The notes beneath the pieces were generated by a model that searched no databases, was not told where the DNA came from, and worked only from the letters and a program-made list of their open reading frames with translations. Of a stretch of DNA of 64,000 nt, positions 63,388 to 64,000 are shown piece after piece. Position numbers and translations under genes: made by a program. This DNA is from Clarkia xantiana subsp. parviflora (Eukaryota > Streptophyta > Magnoliopsida > Myrtales > Onagraceae). Location: assembly GCA_036873135.1 (NCBI GenBank), contig JAPTYO010000004.1, positions 2,042,322-2,106,321 on the forward strand. Direction: 5' to 3'. Positions within the stretch are counted from its first letter, which is position 1, and each line of letters starts with the position of its first letter.

Positions 63388-63941
63388 GGGTTAAGAACCT
63401 ATAAATTGTTTGAGTTTTGCCCCATGTGAGATTTTGGTGTCTGAAGTTTAAATTGTTGATATTGGATGTCTGAAGTTTCAACTTTGTTGAAATTTGTTTT
63501 TCCGTCCATTTTTTCTGTCAAATTTGACAGAAGAGTGTGAAAAGTCGAAATTGCCCCTGATACTTTTATGTATACTTCGGCCACACCCTACTCCGGCAGG
63601 CCACCACCCAACTCTGGCCGGCCACCACCCCACTCCGGCCGCCACTACCCCACTCCGGTTGGCCACCACCCCACTCCGGCCGGCCACCACCCCACTCCGA
63701 CCAGCCACTACCCCACTCCGGCTACCACCCTACTCCGGCCAGCCACCACCCAACTAGGGGCAGTTTTGTGATGTATTTTTTATTGGGTCATGTGACAAGC
63801 ACACAAGTTCTGTCAAATTTGGACGAAGAGACCAAAATTCAACAAAGTTGCAACTTCAGTCAGTCAATAACAACAATTTAAACTTCAGACACCAAAATCT
63901 CACATAGGGCAAACTTAAGACAGTTTATAGGTTCTTAGCCC
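63388..63941. mobile_element. Mutator-type foldback MITE
   Basis: Starts GGGTTAAGAACCTATAAATT and ends AATAGGTTCTTAGCCC-like (TTTATAGGTTCTTAGCCC). The long inverted ends hold TGAGATTTTGGTGTCTGAAG and its complement. Flanks TTTAATTTA and TTTAATTTT match at eight of nine. The core is a tandem repeat of CCGGCCACCACCCCACT, about nine units. Confidence 0.85.
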
Positions 63942-63949
63942 TTTAATTT

Positions 63950-63990
63950 TACAGAAAAAATAAAATAAAAAATAAAAAATAAAAAATAAA
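63950..63990. repeat. A-rich (A5-6 T)n microsatellite
   Basis: Repeats of AAAAAAT next to the right flank of the last foldback. Confidence 0.8.
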
Positions 63991-64000
63991 AACGAAGTTT

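Larger units (their letters stand above)
57336..64000. other. Intergenic region to window end
   Basis: 57340-58320 is AT-rich. 58380-58545 is a GC-richer island with CCACGTGATGTGG, but no gene follows. A 27-bp-stem hairpin (58977-59052), a hAT MITE (60417-60991), a 60-bp minisatellite (61636-61925) and two foldback MITEs (62110-62840 and 63388-63941) are listed. 59060-60400 and 61000-61630 hold nothing I recognise. The last 45 bp are an (A5-6 T)n run. Confidence 0.65.

Noticed and set aside
63478..63771. Frames of 67-87 codons with PTPAGHHPT-like repeats
   Set aside because: Same explanation: tandem core of the MITE at 63388-63941.

Overview
This is a eukaryotic, very AT-rich, repeat-laden plant nuclear segment. 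GT/AG-spliced genes of plant-specific families (a CCT-motif protein, a CRF-type AP2/ERF factor, a WSD1-type wax ester synthase and a plant PTB with three RRMs), TGGGCC-type promoter motifs and CACTA, hAT and Mutator-type elements with diagnostic target-site duplications (TSDs) all point to a eudicot. I cannot name the species. All gene models are by eye: splice sites were placed where GT/AG, reading frame and family similarity agree.

Layout: 1-8.8 kb is intergenic, with microsatellites, short tandem repeats and degraded MITEs. 8.88-11.85 kb (+) is a seven-exon WSD1-like wax ester synthase/diacylglycerol acyltransferase. 11.9-22.3 kb is a transposon-rich gap: a Mutator-type foldback nested in an older MITE, a perfect 39-bp-arm hairpin element, a hAT MITE and SINE copies. 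22.46-25.08 kb (+) is a four-exon CCT-motif gene with a 1.4 kb first intron. 27.15-28.41 kb (+) is a decayed trehalose-6-phosphate phosphatase (TPP) fragment split inside an exon by an 843-bp foldback element. 28.62-32.05 kb (-) is a ten-exon polypyrimidine tract-binding protein gene, convergent with that fragment; its promoter side carries site II motifs, a 25-C run and a 2-kb composite palindrome. 35-40.8 kb is a repeat gap. 40.84-41.86 kb (-) is an intronless cytokinin response factor. 42-64 kb has no gene I can support; it holds a 6.48-kb CACTA element with a perfect 3-bp TSD, a 400-bp CACTA-like MITE, a hAT MITE, two more Mutator-type foldbacks and minisatellites.

The genes do not form a pathway or operon. 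The strongest observations are: (1) the TPP relic whose exon is restored in frame when the foldback and one TSD copy are removed, showing insertion into a once-contiguous exon; (2) a long pyrimidine-rich tract in the largest coding intron of the PTB gene, fitting known PTB self-regulation through alternative splicing; (3) a family of GC-cored foldback elements with 9-bp TSDs, at least two of which share a core despite different ends. I did not find a coherent novel multi-gene system.
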